From Paroedura picta (lineage: Eukaryota; Chordata; Lepidosauria; Squamata; Gekkonidae): 64,000 nucleotides of DNA. Where the stretch lies: contig NC_135369.1 in NCBI RefSeq assembly GCF_049243985.1, positions 24,970,765 to 25,034,764 of the forward strand. Direction: 5' to 3'. The position numbers and the translations under genes were made by a program. Below are positions 48,364 to 60,900 of the stretch, piece after piece; position 1 is the stretch's first letter; each line of letters begins with the position of its first letter. The notes below the pieces were generated by a model. It did not search any database and had not been told where the DNA came from. It saw nothing but the letters and a program-made list of their open reading frames with translations.

Positions 48364-48485
48364 GGAAGTGTGTGGGCACGCAAAACTTTATACCTTTAAT
48401 AAAACTTGGCTGGTCTTAAAAGGTGCCGCTGGATTCAATGTTTGTCCTGCTGCTTCAGGCAAAAATGGCTACCTACCTGATTCTA
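48364..48485 (+). mobile_element. Dispersed repeat with degraded hammerhead-like stem
   Basis: GAAGTGTGTGGGCACGCAAA, TAATAAAACTTGGCTGGTC, GGTGCCGCTGGATTC and GCTGCTTCAGG then GGCTACCTACC: same family order as 28258-28437. Confidence 0.65.
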
Positions 48486-48874
48486 AAATTGAAGTTCCTT
48501 TAAACCCATTCCGCTTTATGAGGAGAAAATGACAGTCATTCCTACCTCATTGATCTTTCTAGTGTCTTGGCGGTTTTTCACAAGTGCAGTCCAAATGCTA
48601 TCCTATCTGTTCAGTTGTTGGATTTTTAAGATGTAGCTGAAGTTCCTTCTGAGAAAGATGACAAGCCACCATTCACTACTTTCCCCTGTTGCCATCCTAC
48701 CGGCTTTGGTGCCACTGTGTCCTGGCTCTGCTTCATCGCATTTTTAAAAAGAATACTGTAGTATTAAAAGGGCACTTCGGTTGATCCTTACTAGTCTTTC
48801 TCATGAGTAGATCCTTTGATGGATTTGTGAAAGATCACAAGGCTGACAATTTATTTCAGTGTGAACAAATAAAC

Positions 48875-49292
48875 ACATAAAACTGCTTTATACTGAATCA
48901 GGCTGTGGGTCTATCAAGGCCAGTAAGTTTAATTGGACCCCTCCACAAGATCAGGTCCTCACATTAATACCTGTGAGTCCGACCTTGGGTGGGTTTCTGG
49001 GACGGGGAGGTCAGGGAGTTTTGCCATCTGGTGGTGTTGTGGGGGGATTGTTGAATTTATGGGGTTTTATGGTTTTATTGTACACTGCCATGAGTCTTTG
49101 GACAGGTGGCGGTATAGAAATCGAATAATAAAATAAATAAGTAAAAATGCTGCCTGCTAACACCAGCAGTGGCTGTCCAGGGTTTCAGTCTTCCGTGTCA
49201 CCTATGACCTGGTACTTTTAACTGGAGGGATTGAACTGGGGACCTACTGCATGTCAAGCAGATGCCCTGCCACTTTCCCAAAGTCCACAGCT
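48875..49292 (-). mobile_element. tRNA-headed SINE interrupted by a LINE tail
   Basis: Outer parts 48875-48930 (ACTGCTTTATACTGAATCAG) and 49146-49292 (GGATTGAACTGGGGACCTAC, CAGATGCCCTGCCACTTTCC: an inverted tRNA-like B box and head). Between them 48930-49145 is a LINE tail ending GACAGGTGGCGGTATAGAAA. A nested insertion. Confidence 0.6.
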
Positions 49293-49678
49293 GCAGAACA
49301 GAGAGCAGATTCTAGGCATTCCTAGATGGGAGTTTTTGTCATCCCATTTCACGAAGGTTGACTTTTCTTTTTAGCCCTAGCACTATAGGGGTTTCACAAG
49401 GCACCCAACTATGATAGCCAGCTTCAACTGGCCAATGCTGTTAGAACGCAACATGAACAAAGTTATTTTAATAACTCAAACATAATTTGACAGTTAAAAA
49501 TCTAAATCCTGTGACAGAAGGCAAATTCCAGCGACAGCTCCTCTGCAAGCTCTCTTCTATCTTTCATCTTGAATTCCTTCAATTGCCTGCAATGAGAAGG
49601 AACAAGGAGCCAGCGTTTATTATTAATTACAATTATTATATTATATGCCCACTGTTTTGTTGTGTGTGTGTGTTGTTT

Positions 49679-50105
49679 TGCCATCAAGTTGCAGTTGACA
49701 AAGCAACCCCAGAGAACCAGTTCACCAGGTAACCCCAGAGAGTCAGGATGGTGTTGTGCTTAAGAGCGGCGGCTTCTAATCTGGCGAGCCAAGTTTGATT
49801 CCCCACTCCTCCACATGCAGCCAGCTGGCTCATCACAGTCCTGGTAGTGCTGTTCTGACTGAGCAGTCCTGTCAGAGCTCTCTCAGCCTCACCTACTTCA
49901 CAGGGTGTGTATTGCAGGGAAGGGGAGGCTATTGTAAGCCGCTTTCGGACTCCTTCAGGCAGTGAAAAGCAGGGTATAAAAAAACAACACTGCCTGTCTC
50001 TGTGAAGCGATCCTGGACTTTCTTGATGGCCTCCCATCCAAATACTGACCAAGGGCTGACTCAATTTCCGAGATTTGAAGGCTAGCCAGATCAAGGCATA
50101 TGCCC
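49679..50105 (-). mobile_element. 5S-rRNA-derived SINE split by a tRNA-derived SINE
   Basis: 49679-49736 (GCCATCAAGTTGCAGTTGAC) and 49985-50105 (TCCCATCCAAATACTGACCA, TTTCCGAGATTTGAAGGC) are the two parts of an inverted 5S SINE. 49737-49984 is a plus-strand tRNA-derived SINE (TTAAGAGCGGCGGCTTCTAA, TGTAAGCCGCTTTCGGACTC). Confidence 0.8.
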
Positions 50106-50204
50106 ACTTATTCACCTTCCACATTCCAGAAATGCCCACAGGATCAACAAGATAGGGAACTCTTGGTCAAGATGCAGTTTTTGGGCTGACCTCAAATAGC
50201 AGTT

Positions 50205-51948
50205 CTAGTGACCTTCCAAGAAAGGGTATTCCCTGGTCTCTCTGGATTCATCATGCGGCACACAGTATGAGAGATGAACGTTTGGTTCCATTGAGAACAG
50301 ATGGAAAGACTGCAGAAAACTCCAGCAGTTACAAACCTTTGTATACTCTCCCACCTCGAAGAAAGTATCTACTATCTTGTCAGAGGCGGCAGACCGAGCC
50401 CGGAACTGCTGCTGATTTGTCTCTATAGCTGTTATCAGCTGAAAATACCTGTAGAGAAGCTGAAACTCTCTGGAAGGGAAAGAAAAGAGAGCTTGTGTGA
50501 CTTTTTCTGCCACCATTAATCTCACATATGTGCATAATCTAGTATTTACTCCGCTCTGGTTCGGCCTCATTTGGAGTACTGTGTTCAGTTTTGGGCACCC
50601 CAGTTTGGCGGGAGTTTGGCGGTTTGTTTACGACGTCATGCGGAACGTTAAATTAATAGCGTTTACAAAAGGTAAGACTTTGGCTAAATTTAAGTTGTGT
50701 GGAATGGCCCCTAAATTTATCCAGTTCCTAGTCCAGAGTTTCATCAGTGAATTTGATTCTTTCTTATGAATGGGTGTATGAATGTATACACAGGATGTAC
50801 ATGCATTCATCGTAACCTGAACAGGGCTGGATTGAACACATGAAGCTTTCTTATACTGTATCAGAGCATGGGGCCATCAATGTTAATACTGTCTACTCAG
50901 ACTGGCAATGTCTTGTATGCAAAACAGATGCTTTGTCACTGAGCCACAGCTACTCCCCTATTGTATATGCACTTGTGTATGCATTGCATGTGCATTGTAT
51001 ATGCAATTCCTTATAACTTACAAACAGGGCTAAGCATTCTGCCAAAACAACACTTTACATTTTGCAAGCGAATGTCACAGGGCAATTTATTCAAATGAGT
51101 AGCCTTGCTGATCTGAAGTAGCACAATAAAATCAGAGTCCAGTAGCACCTTTAAAACCAACAAAGATTTATTCAAGGCGTGAGCTTTCGAGTGCAAGCAC
51201 TCTTCATCAGACTAAGAACTGACCATCATAACAGTAGGAACATATAAGCAAAAGTTAGTCCTGTTACAAGTAAATGCAAGTAAATAAAGAAATAAACAAA
51301 CAAATCTTTCTTGGTCTTAAAGGTGCTACTGGACTCTGATTTTACAGGGCAATTTAGTTCAAAAGCACTGCAGGGTCCCTATTCAGATTGAGACTAGGGC
51401 ACAGGGGAGGGGGAGGCCTGGTCCCCCAGACACACTGTTTTCCTGACTCAAAATGGCCCTGGGGCCTTAATTTGCCCCACTGGTGGGATGCACATGCAAT
51501 GAATGCTTGCATGTGCAATCCCAAATAGGGCAAATAATGCCCCTCTCCCAGGGCCATTTCCAGTTGAGAATACAAGGTGGAAGGAGCAGGGTCCCCGCCT
51601 TCCACTGTGCCACAGACCCAATCTGAACCAGGCTCCTATGCTGCTTCTTGATGGAGAGTTGCTCCAGAGAATTTGCAGCTGTTGTGATCTTGTGTGAAAT
51701 ATAAAACGTCGTCTGGGCCCAGCTGGTTCTCTGGGTTACTCCCAAAAGGACGGTACAGGGGAAAGATTCCTGCCTTTGATTAGCAGTCCTACTTGGTGCT
51801 TTTAAATTTCAATTTTGGATGGATGCTTATCGTTGTTTTTAGCAGTGTGTTTGAAGTAATGTTTTATTTATGTTGTAAGCCGCCTTGAGTTCCCTAAAGG
51901 AGAATGGTGGCTAATGGATGGTTCCTAAGGGAACGGCAGTATAAAAGT

Positions 51949-51996
<48 letters not shown>

Positions 51997-54900
51997 CAGG
52001 GGTAGTTAACCTGCAAAGCAAATGCTGGCAGGGGCTCATGGGAATTGTAGTCCATTGACATCTGGAGGACCACAGGTTGACTACCTCTGGTTTAAATAAA
52101 TCGATAAGTTCCTCACCTCTCTGACAATTCGAGGGTGCCATATTTGTCGCTGACCAGCTGCCTGAAAAACTCCTCTTCATCTTCCTTCTTGTATTCCTTT
52201 CCTGCCAGAAAGAGCAAAGCAGAATCAGGCTAGCTGACATGCAGAGATTGGGGAGTTCTTGTCCACATGTTGCATTGCCTCCTGGTCAGTTTCATCTACT
52301 ATTTCTGGGACTTTGCAAAGTAACCCAAATAAGAATGATAAAAATAGAGATCTCAGCTCTGGGGAGCTAACAAATCTCCTCTTGGTTGGGGACAGTTTAT
52401 AGTCCTTCTCTTTTCAGCGAAATGAAGATAGCTCATATCCGGCTGGTACTCCAAGAACTCAGCTGGCTACCAGTTCAATTCTGGATTAAGCTGAAGGTTT
52501 TGATAATTACCGTTAAAGCCATACACAGTCTGGGCCCAGTGTATTTGAGAGACTGAGAGATCGAACCTGCTGAGGGAGTGTCAAAGTTATTGTTGAAGTG
52601 CTATTCTAGTTGTTATAGTTGGTGTGTTGTAAACTATTATATTGTTTTTGATATTGTTCTATGTAAATGTTCCAAAATGTTTTATGTAAACCACCCAGAG
52701 CCGTAGGGAAGGGCGGTATAAAAATCTAGATAGATAGACAGACAGACAGATCCTTTATGTATTTCATTTTGCCAGTCTCAGATCTAGGACTAAGAGCCAA
52801 AGGGGGTGGGGGGGGGTGGAAATCTGGAACCACAACCACAAAAACCGAACTGAAAACAGTCAGGACCTTAATAGGTTGAGTGTATAGCATCAATTAATGA
52901 CAAAATTATATGGGCTTTATTGTGCACGACTTAAAAATCCTAAAAATTAAAAACATACATACACAGCCCATAGGCTAATGCAAGAACAGTGTTATATGCA
53001 CTACATAAATCAACTACAGACCCATTTCGGCCTACGTAGGGCCTTCTTCAGAGGTCCAATTATATCACACATGCATTAAACATAAGATATGTTCAGCAGC
53101 CAATAAAAGAACCAAAATAAGAGCTATAAAACAACACAGTCAACCAATGGAAGATGCCTATTTATCAGTTGTTAGTTCTCTTCCAAAGGATGGCAAAAAT
53201 TTCGGTGGTGTGTTCAATTGTTAGCACATGTATTGCAGTAAGTAAAGTAGTGAACAGAGTTCTTGTATCTGAACTTGTGCCAGGACCTGGATCCTTGGTC
53301 CTCAGCTGTGATTCGCTAGAATGTTTCAAGCAGTCAATCGGCAGAGTAGAAGCCAATCGTAAGTGTGCGTTAACAGCCAATAATGTATCTAGGGGGTGTG
53401 GTCTGAAGCAGTTGGATGTATATGTAAAGCTTATGTTTTCTCCCTGTTCCTGTTCAGTTTCCCTCCTTGTTAAGAAAAGTTCTCTCTTAGAGCTGAAGTG
53501 TCTGCGTCCTGACTAAACCCACAGATCTGGTACGCAGGTGACTGCCCGAGCTTTCTGTTGGCTCCTGTGGTTGGTGTAGGGTTTGGTGTAGGAGACACTA
53601 ATGGGCCCAGCATGGAAGACATTCTAAGACACTGTCGAATCATCTATGTAGCTCTGCTCTGCCCTCCTGCCTCAGATCAATGGTAGAAGAGCACCAGTGT
53701 ATAGACTGAAATATGTAGAGCAGCAGAGAAGGGAGCTGCAGCTCACTCAGTAGCTAAACATGTTGCCATCTGGCAACAAGTGGTACATTTCGAGCATACG
53801 GACAAAGGGAAAGGGAGGCTGATGCCGCTCAAGATGCTCTGGCACCTTGCTAAGTCTAGAACTCTAAAAATTCTGAACGCTGGCTCAGTAGTCTACAAAA
53901 AAAGGCCCAGGCCCCATCAGCAGGCTTTCTCAGTGGTGAGAGGTAATCTGTGTATGCTCAGAGCAGCCTTTCACTATTTTTTTACCATTGAGAAACACTG
54001 AAACATTCTCCAGGCTTCGAGAAACCCTGGAAGTGGTGCAACCAAGCAGGATATGGTCAGGAAGCATAGCTGTAGACATGCCCATCTGGGACCCCTCCCC
54101 TTTCTACCCCCTCCAGGGCTATCGTTGGCCATTTTAGGAGGAGGAGCGGGTCAAAATGACCGTATATTTAACAAAATTTAAAAATATATAAAAAATTAAC
54201 TCCCACCCATTTGGGAATCCCTTCCAGGGCCATCAAGAAACCCTGGTTTAGAAAGCCTGGCTCAGAGAAACCTCTTGGCTATACTGTTCTGATATGCTTA
54301 GCACGAAGTCCTGGTGCAGACCTCAGGATCAATTGTACTTCTCCCCTTCCTAGAACCCCCATTCACCTTCTCCCTTGTCATGAGGAACTTCTTCTGTGCT
54401 GGTCTCCACCGTTTGAAAGAGCTTCTGTAAAATGGGAAGGGGAGAAAGAGCAACAAGGAATTCAGCTTCCAATGGAAAACAGGATGCATAAGAAGGAGCA
54501 GGATTACTGTGGCTAGATGGGCGGCAACCCAAGGAAGGGCCTTTTGAACTGGGGCAGCAAAACTTTGGTCCCCTGGAGATTTCAGTCTCTATTGTCTTTT
54601 ACCAGCGAGTGAAAACTTTGGTGTTTTGTTTGGCAGACCCCCAATACTTATTAATGGTCTTTCTTTTGCTTTTGGTGTTGAATGTATTTGTGTGCTGATT
54701 TTTTTAAATTGAATTCTTCTATATATATTTTAAATGCTGTTTTATTATTGAAACTTTTTAATGCTTTGATGTTTACTGCTTTGGAGACTTGATTTGGGTG
54801 GGAAAGTGTCATACAAATGTTTTAAACAAAGTAAATTCCAAGCAGGAACTTGATAGTGTGTATATCTGCAATGACTCCTGTGCACTGCATAGTGATGCGG

Positions 54901-57900
54901 GGAGGGGGGAGGGGGTGGAGGGTGGTAGCTTTTGCTGTTTCAAAGCCACAACATCCAGACCTACTGGCTGAAGCAGCATCTGGCAAGTAAGTTTCAGGTG
55001 CATCCAGTACAGCCTCCCTGAAGCCAGATTGAGTTTCACGAGGGAGGGGACACAGTTGCCTTCCAAGAGGGTAAAACATAAGAAGAACCCTGCTAGATCA
55101 GGCCAGTAGTCCATCTAGTCTGACATCTTGTCTCACACAGTGGCTAACTAGTTACTATGGACAGCCAACAACCGGGCATAAAGGCCAAGGCCATCCTCTT
55201 ATGTTGCCTCCTGGGATTCAGAGGATTAAAAGTAAAGGTAAAGGTATCCCCTGTGCAAGCACCGGGTCATGTCTGACCCTTGGGGTGACGCCCTCTAGCG
55301 TTTTCATGGCAGACTCAATAAGGGGTGGTTTGCCAGTGCCTTCCCCAGTCATGACCATTTACCCCCCAGCAAGCTGGGTACTCATTTTACCGACCTCGGA
55401 AGGATGGAAGGCTGAGTCAACCTTGAGCCGGCTGCTGGGATCGAACTCCCAGCCTCATGGGCAAAGTTTTCAGACTGCATATCTGCTGCCTTACCACTCT
55501 GCGCCACAAGAGGCTCTTTTCAGAGGATTAGTGCCTCTGAATTTGGAAGTTCGCCTCAGTCACCAAGGCTAGTAGCCATTTATCCTCCATGAATCTATGG
55601 CATGAGTGCTTTCCCCATGAATGTCCATCAGGTTTTCTTTGTCATTCTGCACTTATTTTCCTCCCTTCATCACTCAGTTCACTTTCTGGTCACTGCTTCC
55701 CCGGGTTTTCTGAGAGTGCTTTTGTGTTGACTTTTCCCTTATTTCACTTCTAAACTGAAGGTAATTAAAAAGCATACAGATTTCCTTGGATTCCCCCCCC
55801 CCCTGCTCTTTTGCTGCCACTGGAAGATCACCCCCACACCGAGGTCATTCCACCTACTCTGCACTTTCTGCCATCTTCCCTCCTTTCCCCCCTTGTTTTA
55901 AATATATTTTTTGACAAGCAGTATGAGTCTAGCAAGATGAGACTCGTTTTGGATTGCTGGATTAAATATTTTTTAATGACGGATAAAGTTTAAAAGGAAT
56001 TGCATGAGGTTTAGTTCCCTGCTAGTATTGACTTGAAAGGGGAATAAGGAAGGAGGTAAACAGCAGTGTCTCCAGTGCAAGGGGATAGGTGGGACTGAAC
56101 AAAGGAGAATCAATGCAGAATGGGGGGAAAACCTCCCGATACATGTGTGCAATGAAAGTGCGGTGAAATGCAGAACCTAAAAGAACCTAACAGGAATTCA
56201 TGGTGGAAGTGAAGGCAAATACTAGTGCTTTGAAATCCTCTGGGAGTGAATACTACATTTTAATATTTCTCCATGAAAGAGGTATTTCTTTTTGTCCATC
56301 CTGAATTTACTGCCCATCAGTTTGATTGAATGCCCTCGGGTTCTAATATTGTGGAAGAGGCAGAACATTTTCTCTTTGTCAACTTTTTCTACCCAACACA
56401 TTGTGGAAAGCATTTAATAACTTTTTTTACTATGCTTTGTAAAAGTGTCATTGGTTTTCCAGTCTGAATGGTCTTGTAAATTATGTAGTGAGGTATGAAG
56501 GGAGAGTTTGCTGCTTTAGAGTCCTGTAGCTCAGGGGTAGTCAACCTGTGGTCCCTCCAGATGCCCATGGACTACAATTCACATGAGCCCCTGCCAGCAA
56601 ACGCTGGCAGGGGCTCATGGGAATTGTAGTCCATGAACATCTGGAGGACCACAGGTTGACTACCCCTGCTGTAGCTGACAAAGAACTGGAACTGTTGACC
56701 CAAAAAAGATGTCTACTGGGAAACAAAGAAACAATGATATGAGCTACAGGAAAAGGAATTAAGTATAGAAAGAATGTTGAAATTAGGTATTTGATTTGTA
56801 TGTGCACAAAGGGAGATGGTGTTCATGGTGCTGAGGTATGGAATAACATGCTTTGTCCAAGGGCCCCAAAAGCTGGGAATCTTCTTCTGGGTCTGGTGCT
56901 GGCAACCCACACAGAGTTGATTTTCCTTCCCCCCACCCTCAGGTTGTATATGCCTGACCTTCTGTTTCTTGAGTTCCTGGCGCTTAAGCAGGGCCATCTG
57001 GAAATTATCCACGAGGACGGCAATCACCAGGCTTCAGAAGAGAGAGAGAGAGAGCAGAAGACGTGTCAACTGGAGGGATGAAGGAGAAAGTCAACCCCCT
57101 CTTTTCCCAGCAGAATGTGTCTCTGCCTCTCATTCAAAAATTCAATCCCTTTTGTGGCATCACCATGCTGACCCAGTCACACTATTGTTGTTGTTGTTGT
57201 TGTTGTTGTTATCCAATTTGTTACAGTATCTTAAAATCCCCATTAAAACCCCATTAAAAGACATAAAACATTACCGACATGGCAGAAAATCAGTAAAACC
57301 CAACTTCTAATTAGCAGGAAGTAGGAAGCCTCATAGAGACAAAACAGTAGAAGAAGAAGAAGAAGAAGAAGAAGAAGAAGAAGAAGAAGAAGAAGAAGAA
57401 GAAGAAGAAGAAGAAGAAGAAGAAGAAGAAGAGCTGGTTCTTATATGCCGCTTTTCCTTACCCAAAGGAGGCTCAAAGCGGCTTACAGTCGCCTTCCCAT
57501 TCCATACATTTATTCCATACATTTGCTCAGCTCCCTTTCATTTACTGGGGCACAGGAGAACTTCTTGCTAAATCACACCCAACAGGTGAGGTCCTGCCCA
57601 TCCCTCATTCTGCTGCTGTTTTTATCAGCAGCCAAAACCTACAGCCTGAGGAGACATTCACTGAGTCTCCTTAATTGGGATTGGAAGGATTTGTTTGGCT
57701 TTTCATCAGAAGCCCTGCCAGAAACTCATAGTGTGTAGAAAGACATGCATCAGGAGCTTTCCCCATGGGGCAAGTCCCCTGGTACGATGGAATCCGGTCC
57801 CCAAAGAAAAGTCTCAGCATTTGCTCTGTTGCTATCGGTTGACCACCTGGGGCCCAGTGAAGAATCACATCCAGTGGATGAAGCCAAGGAAGGAAAGAAG

Positions 57901-60900
57901 GAAGGAAAGAAGGAAGGAACGAACGAACGAACGAAAGAAATACTATATCTGCTGACTATGCTATGTAGTCCTGTCCAATCAGCCTGATCTGATTTTATTT
58001 TGCAATACCTGGATGGAGGGGGGAAATGCAAAGGAGGAAGGCATGGGTGCATCATAGAGAGGCAGGTGATGTTTTGGTGTTCTGTTTGACAGTGAAATTG
58101 GCCTCCCTAGTCCGGGAGATTAGCGAGTCCCATTTAACTACATTGATTTTGTTTAATACATTTTTTTATTTTAACAAACAAGAGGGATTTTAACAAATAA
58201 AAGGGATACAAAAGGAAAAGAGGGATTATCTAACAAATTATAGCTCACTCTCAGTTTGGCCTTTCTGATGATTGTCTTTCCTTCTTTTATCTAATTCATA
58301 ACTTTTTGTAATGGTACCATTAAAACTTTTTCAAAATGTTTGTAATTCATTGCTGTCAGCTCATTTAGGTCTGGTGCATTGTCCTTTTTTATATATTTTA
58401 CTGCCTAGAACATTTCTTGAATTGTTATTGTTTGATTTAATTTTTTTCTGTGTTCTGGCATAAGCTTTGTAATTGGGGTGTCTTTTAAATATCCTCTTAT
58501 TCCAGTTTCTGAAAGAGATTTCTTTTTGTACAATCCTGATAGAGTATTGAAAATTGTTCTTGTGTATCTTTTTTGCACATATAATTTGATCTCCTTTCTT
58601 TATACATGTTATTATTTTTTCATTTTCCTTCCTGACAATACACCAAATATCTGCCAAACTTGTCTGCATGTTTAAATTGCCCTTGTTTAATTTTTTTTAA
58701 CATTCTTCCATTTCTAACATATCTAATTGCTTGTTTAATTGTCTGATTTCTACTAATATATCTTTGTTGGAATTTTTTTTTGTAGTCTTGCTCCAATCTC
58801 TGTATATTTTCTATTGTCTTGGTTTGTTCTGTTTTTTTCTCTTGTCTTCCAGGCAGCAGCTGCTAACAAGAGTCCTCTAATTAAGCTTTACTTACTTCCC
58901 AAATTGTAGCTGAGGACATTCCTTCTGCATTATTTAGTTTTTTAATCCTCCTTATCTTTTTTACACTTATTTATTACATTGTCTTGTAATAAAAGAACAT
59001 GTAATAAATGAGTCTCCCTCTTCCTCTTGATTTTCTGTTCCACTGCCAGACTATCTTTATAGGGTTATGATCTGTGAATATTTGCTATTGAATCTCTGCT
59101 TTATCTAGATTTTTGATTTACATCACATGTCTATTCTTGGATAGGTTTGATGTCAGGAAAAAGTGAAATCTCTGTCTCTTGGATGTTTGATTCTCTTGTT
59201 GTTGTTAGGTGCGAAGTCGTGTCCGACCCATCGCGACCCCATGGACAATGATCCTCCAGGCCTTCCTGTCCTCTACCATTCCTCGGAGTCCATTTAAGTT
59301 TGCACCGACTGCTTCAGTGTCTCCATCCAGCCACCTCATTCTCTGTCGTCCCCTTCTTCTTTTGCCCTCAATCGCTCCCAGCATTAGGCTCTTCTCCAGG
59401 AAGTTCTTCCTTCTCATGAGGTGGCCAAAGTATTTGAGTTTCATCTTCAGGATCTGGCCTTCTAAGGAGCAGTCCGGGCTGATCTCCTCTAGGACTGATT
59501 CTCTAGGCATTAATTATTATCATTACCATTGCCGTTACTCTATTCTATTCAATATGAAAAATTGAAGTTGATGTACAATTACTTTACATTCCATGTGAAC
59601 CACCCTGAGCCTCAGGGGGGGCGGTATACAAATGTAATTAAAATATAAATAAATAAATAAAATTTCAGCATTTTCAAATACTGAAATACATTTTTCGATA
59701 GTTTCCCACATTTAGGATTTCTAGATACATCCTTCCTAAGATCTAAAATTCCATTCAGGTCTCCAAAAACCATTATATCTTCATCTTGAAATCTAGCATA
59801 GCCTTAGGAAAAAAGCCTTCAAGAATTTAACTGTAGTTTTATATGGCACATATATTGTTGTTAGTATGCGCACCTTGTTTTTCAGGAGCCTCATTTTTAA
59901 ATTAAATATCTTCCCTCAGGATCTCTTAATTATTCTATTATTTCTTGTTATGGGCAGTTCATATAAATAGCTACTCTACAGTTTTTACTTACAGCTGAAG
60001 CACGAATATACCTAATATTTTATTATTTAAAATATGTATGTTTCTTCTTTATGTGAGTTTCCTGTAGGTATAAAATTTCTGCATTTTGCTTTTTAAGTTG
60101 GTTAAAAAAATTATAGGTTTCTTAGGAAATTTCAGTCCATTCATATTTACTGATACTATTTTAAATTTATCCACTTTGTCCCCATGTTGATGATGTAGCT
60201 GTTTCTTCTCCTGAGTTCTTAGATAAACTTTGCTGTCGGCTGTTTAAAATTTTTCCTTCATTTCCACTGTGTGGATCCTCTGCTTGCAGGAGAGGGCAGG
60301 GAAGATCTACGGCCCTTCATCTGCACACTCCTTGAGGTGCCAGGTCTACTGGGATGTGGGCCCATTGACTTCGGTGATTGGGGTACTGGGAGGGCAGTTA
60401 GAGTGTAACATATGTTTTTATTGTAATTTCTACTGTTGTACACCACCACTGGCCAGCTAGCCGAGAGCAGTGGTAAACAAAACAAACAAACGCATACATA
60501 CATACATACAGTATTTGCTGGCGTATAAGACTACTTTTCCCCCCTGAAAAACATGCCTCCCAGTGGGGGGGGGTCGTCTTATACGCCGGGTGCACTTCAG
60601 TTGGGATAGACATAGTTGCCCATAGTGGCCCATAGTATTGTATTTTGAGTGGAAATGTTGAGGGGTCGTCTTATACGCCGGCAAATACGGTACATACATC
60701 ATTGTAAGTCGCCTCAAGGTGATAGTCAAGAGAGGCGGGGTATAAACAAACAAACAAACAAACAAACAAAACACAGGTTATTAGATCTGCATTGGATTTC
60801 AAAGATTAACATTCTTTGTTTTGCTTTCTCAATCTGGGAATCTTTCTAGATATATATATATAATGCATTTTTGCTTAGAATTTCTTGTATTTGGTTTTGT

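Noticed and set aside
57331-57522. Poly-serine open frame
   Set aside because: Translation of the (GAA)n/(TTC)n microsatellite.
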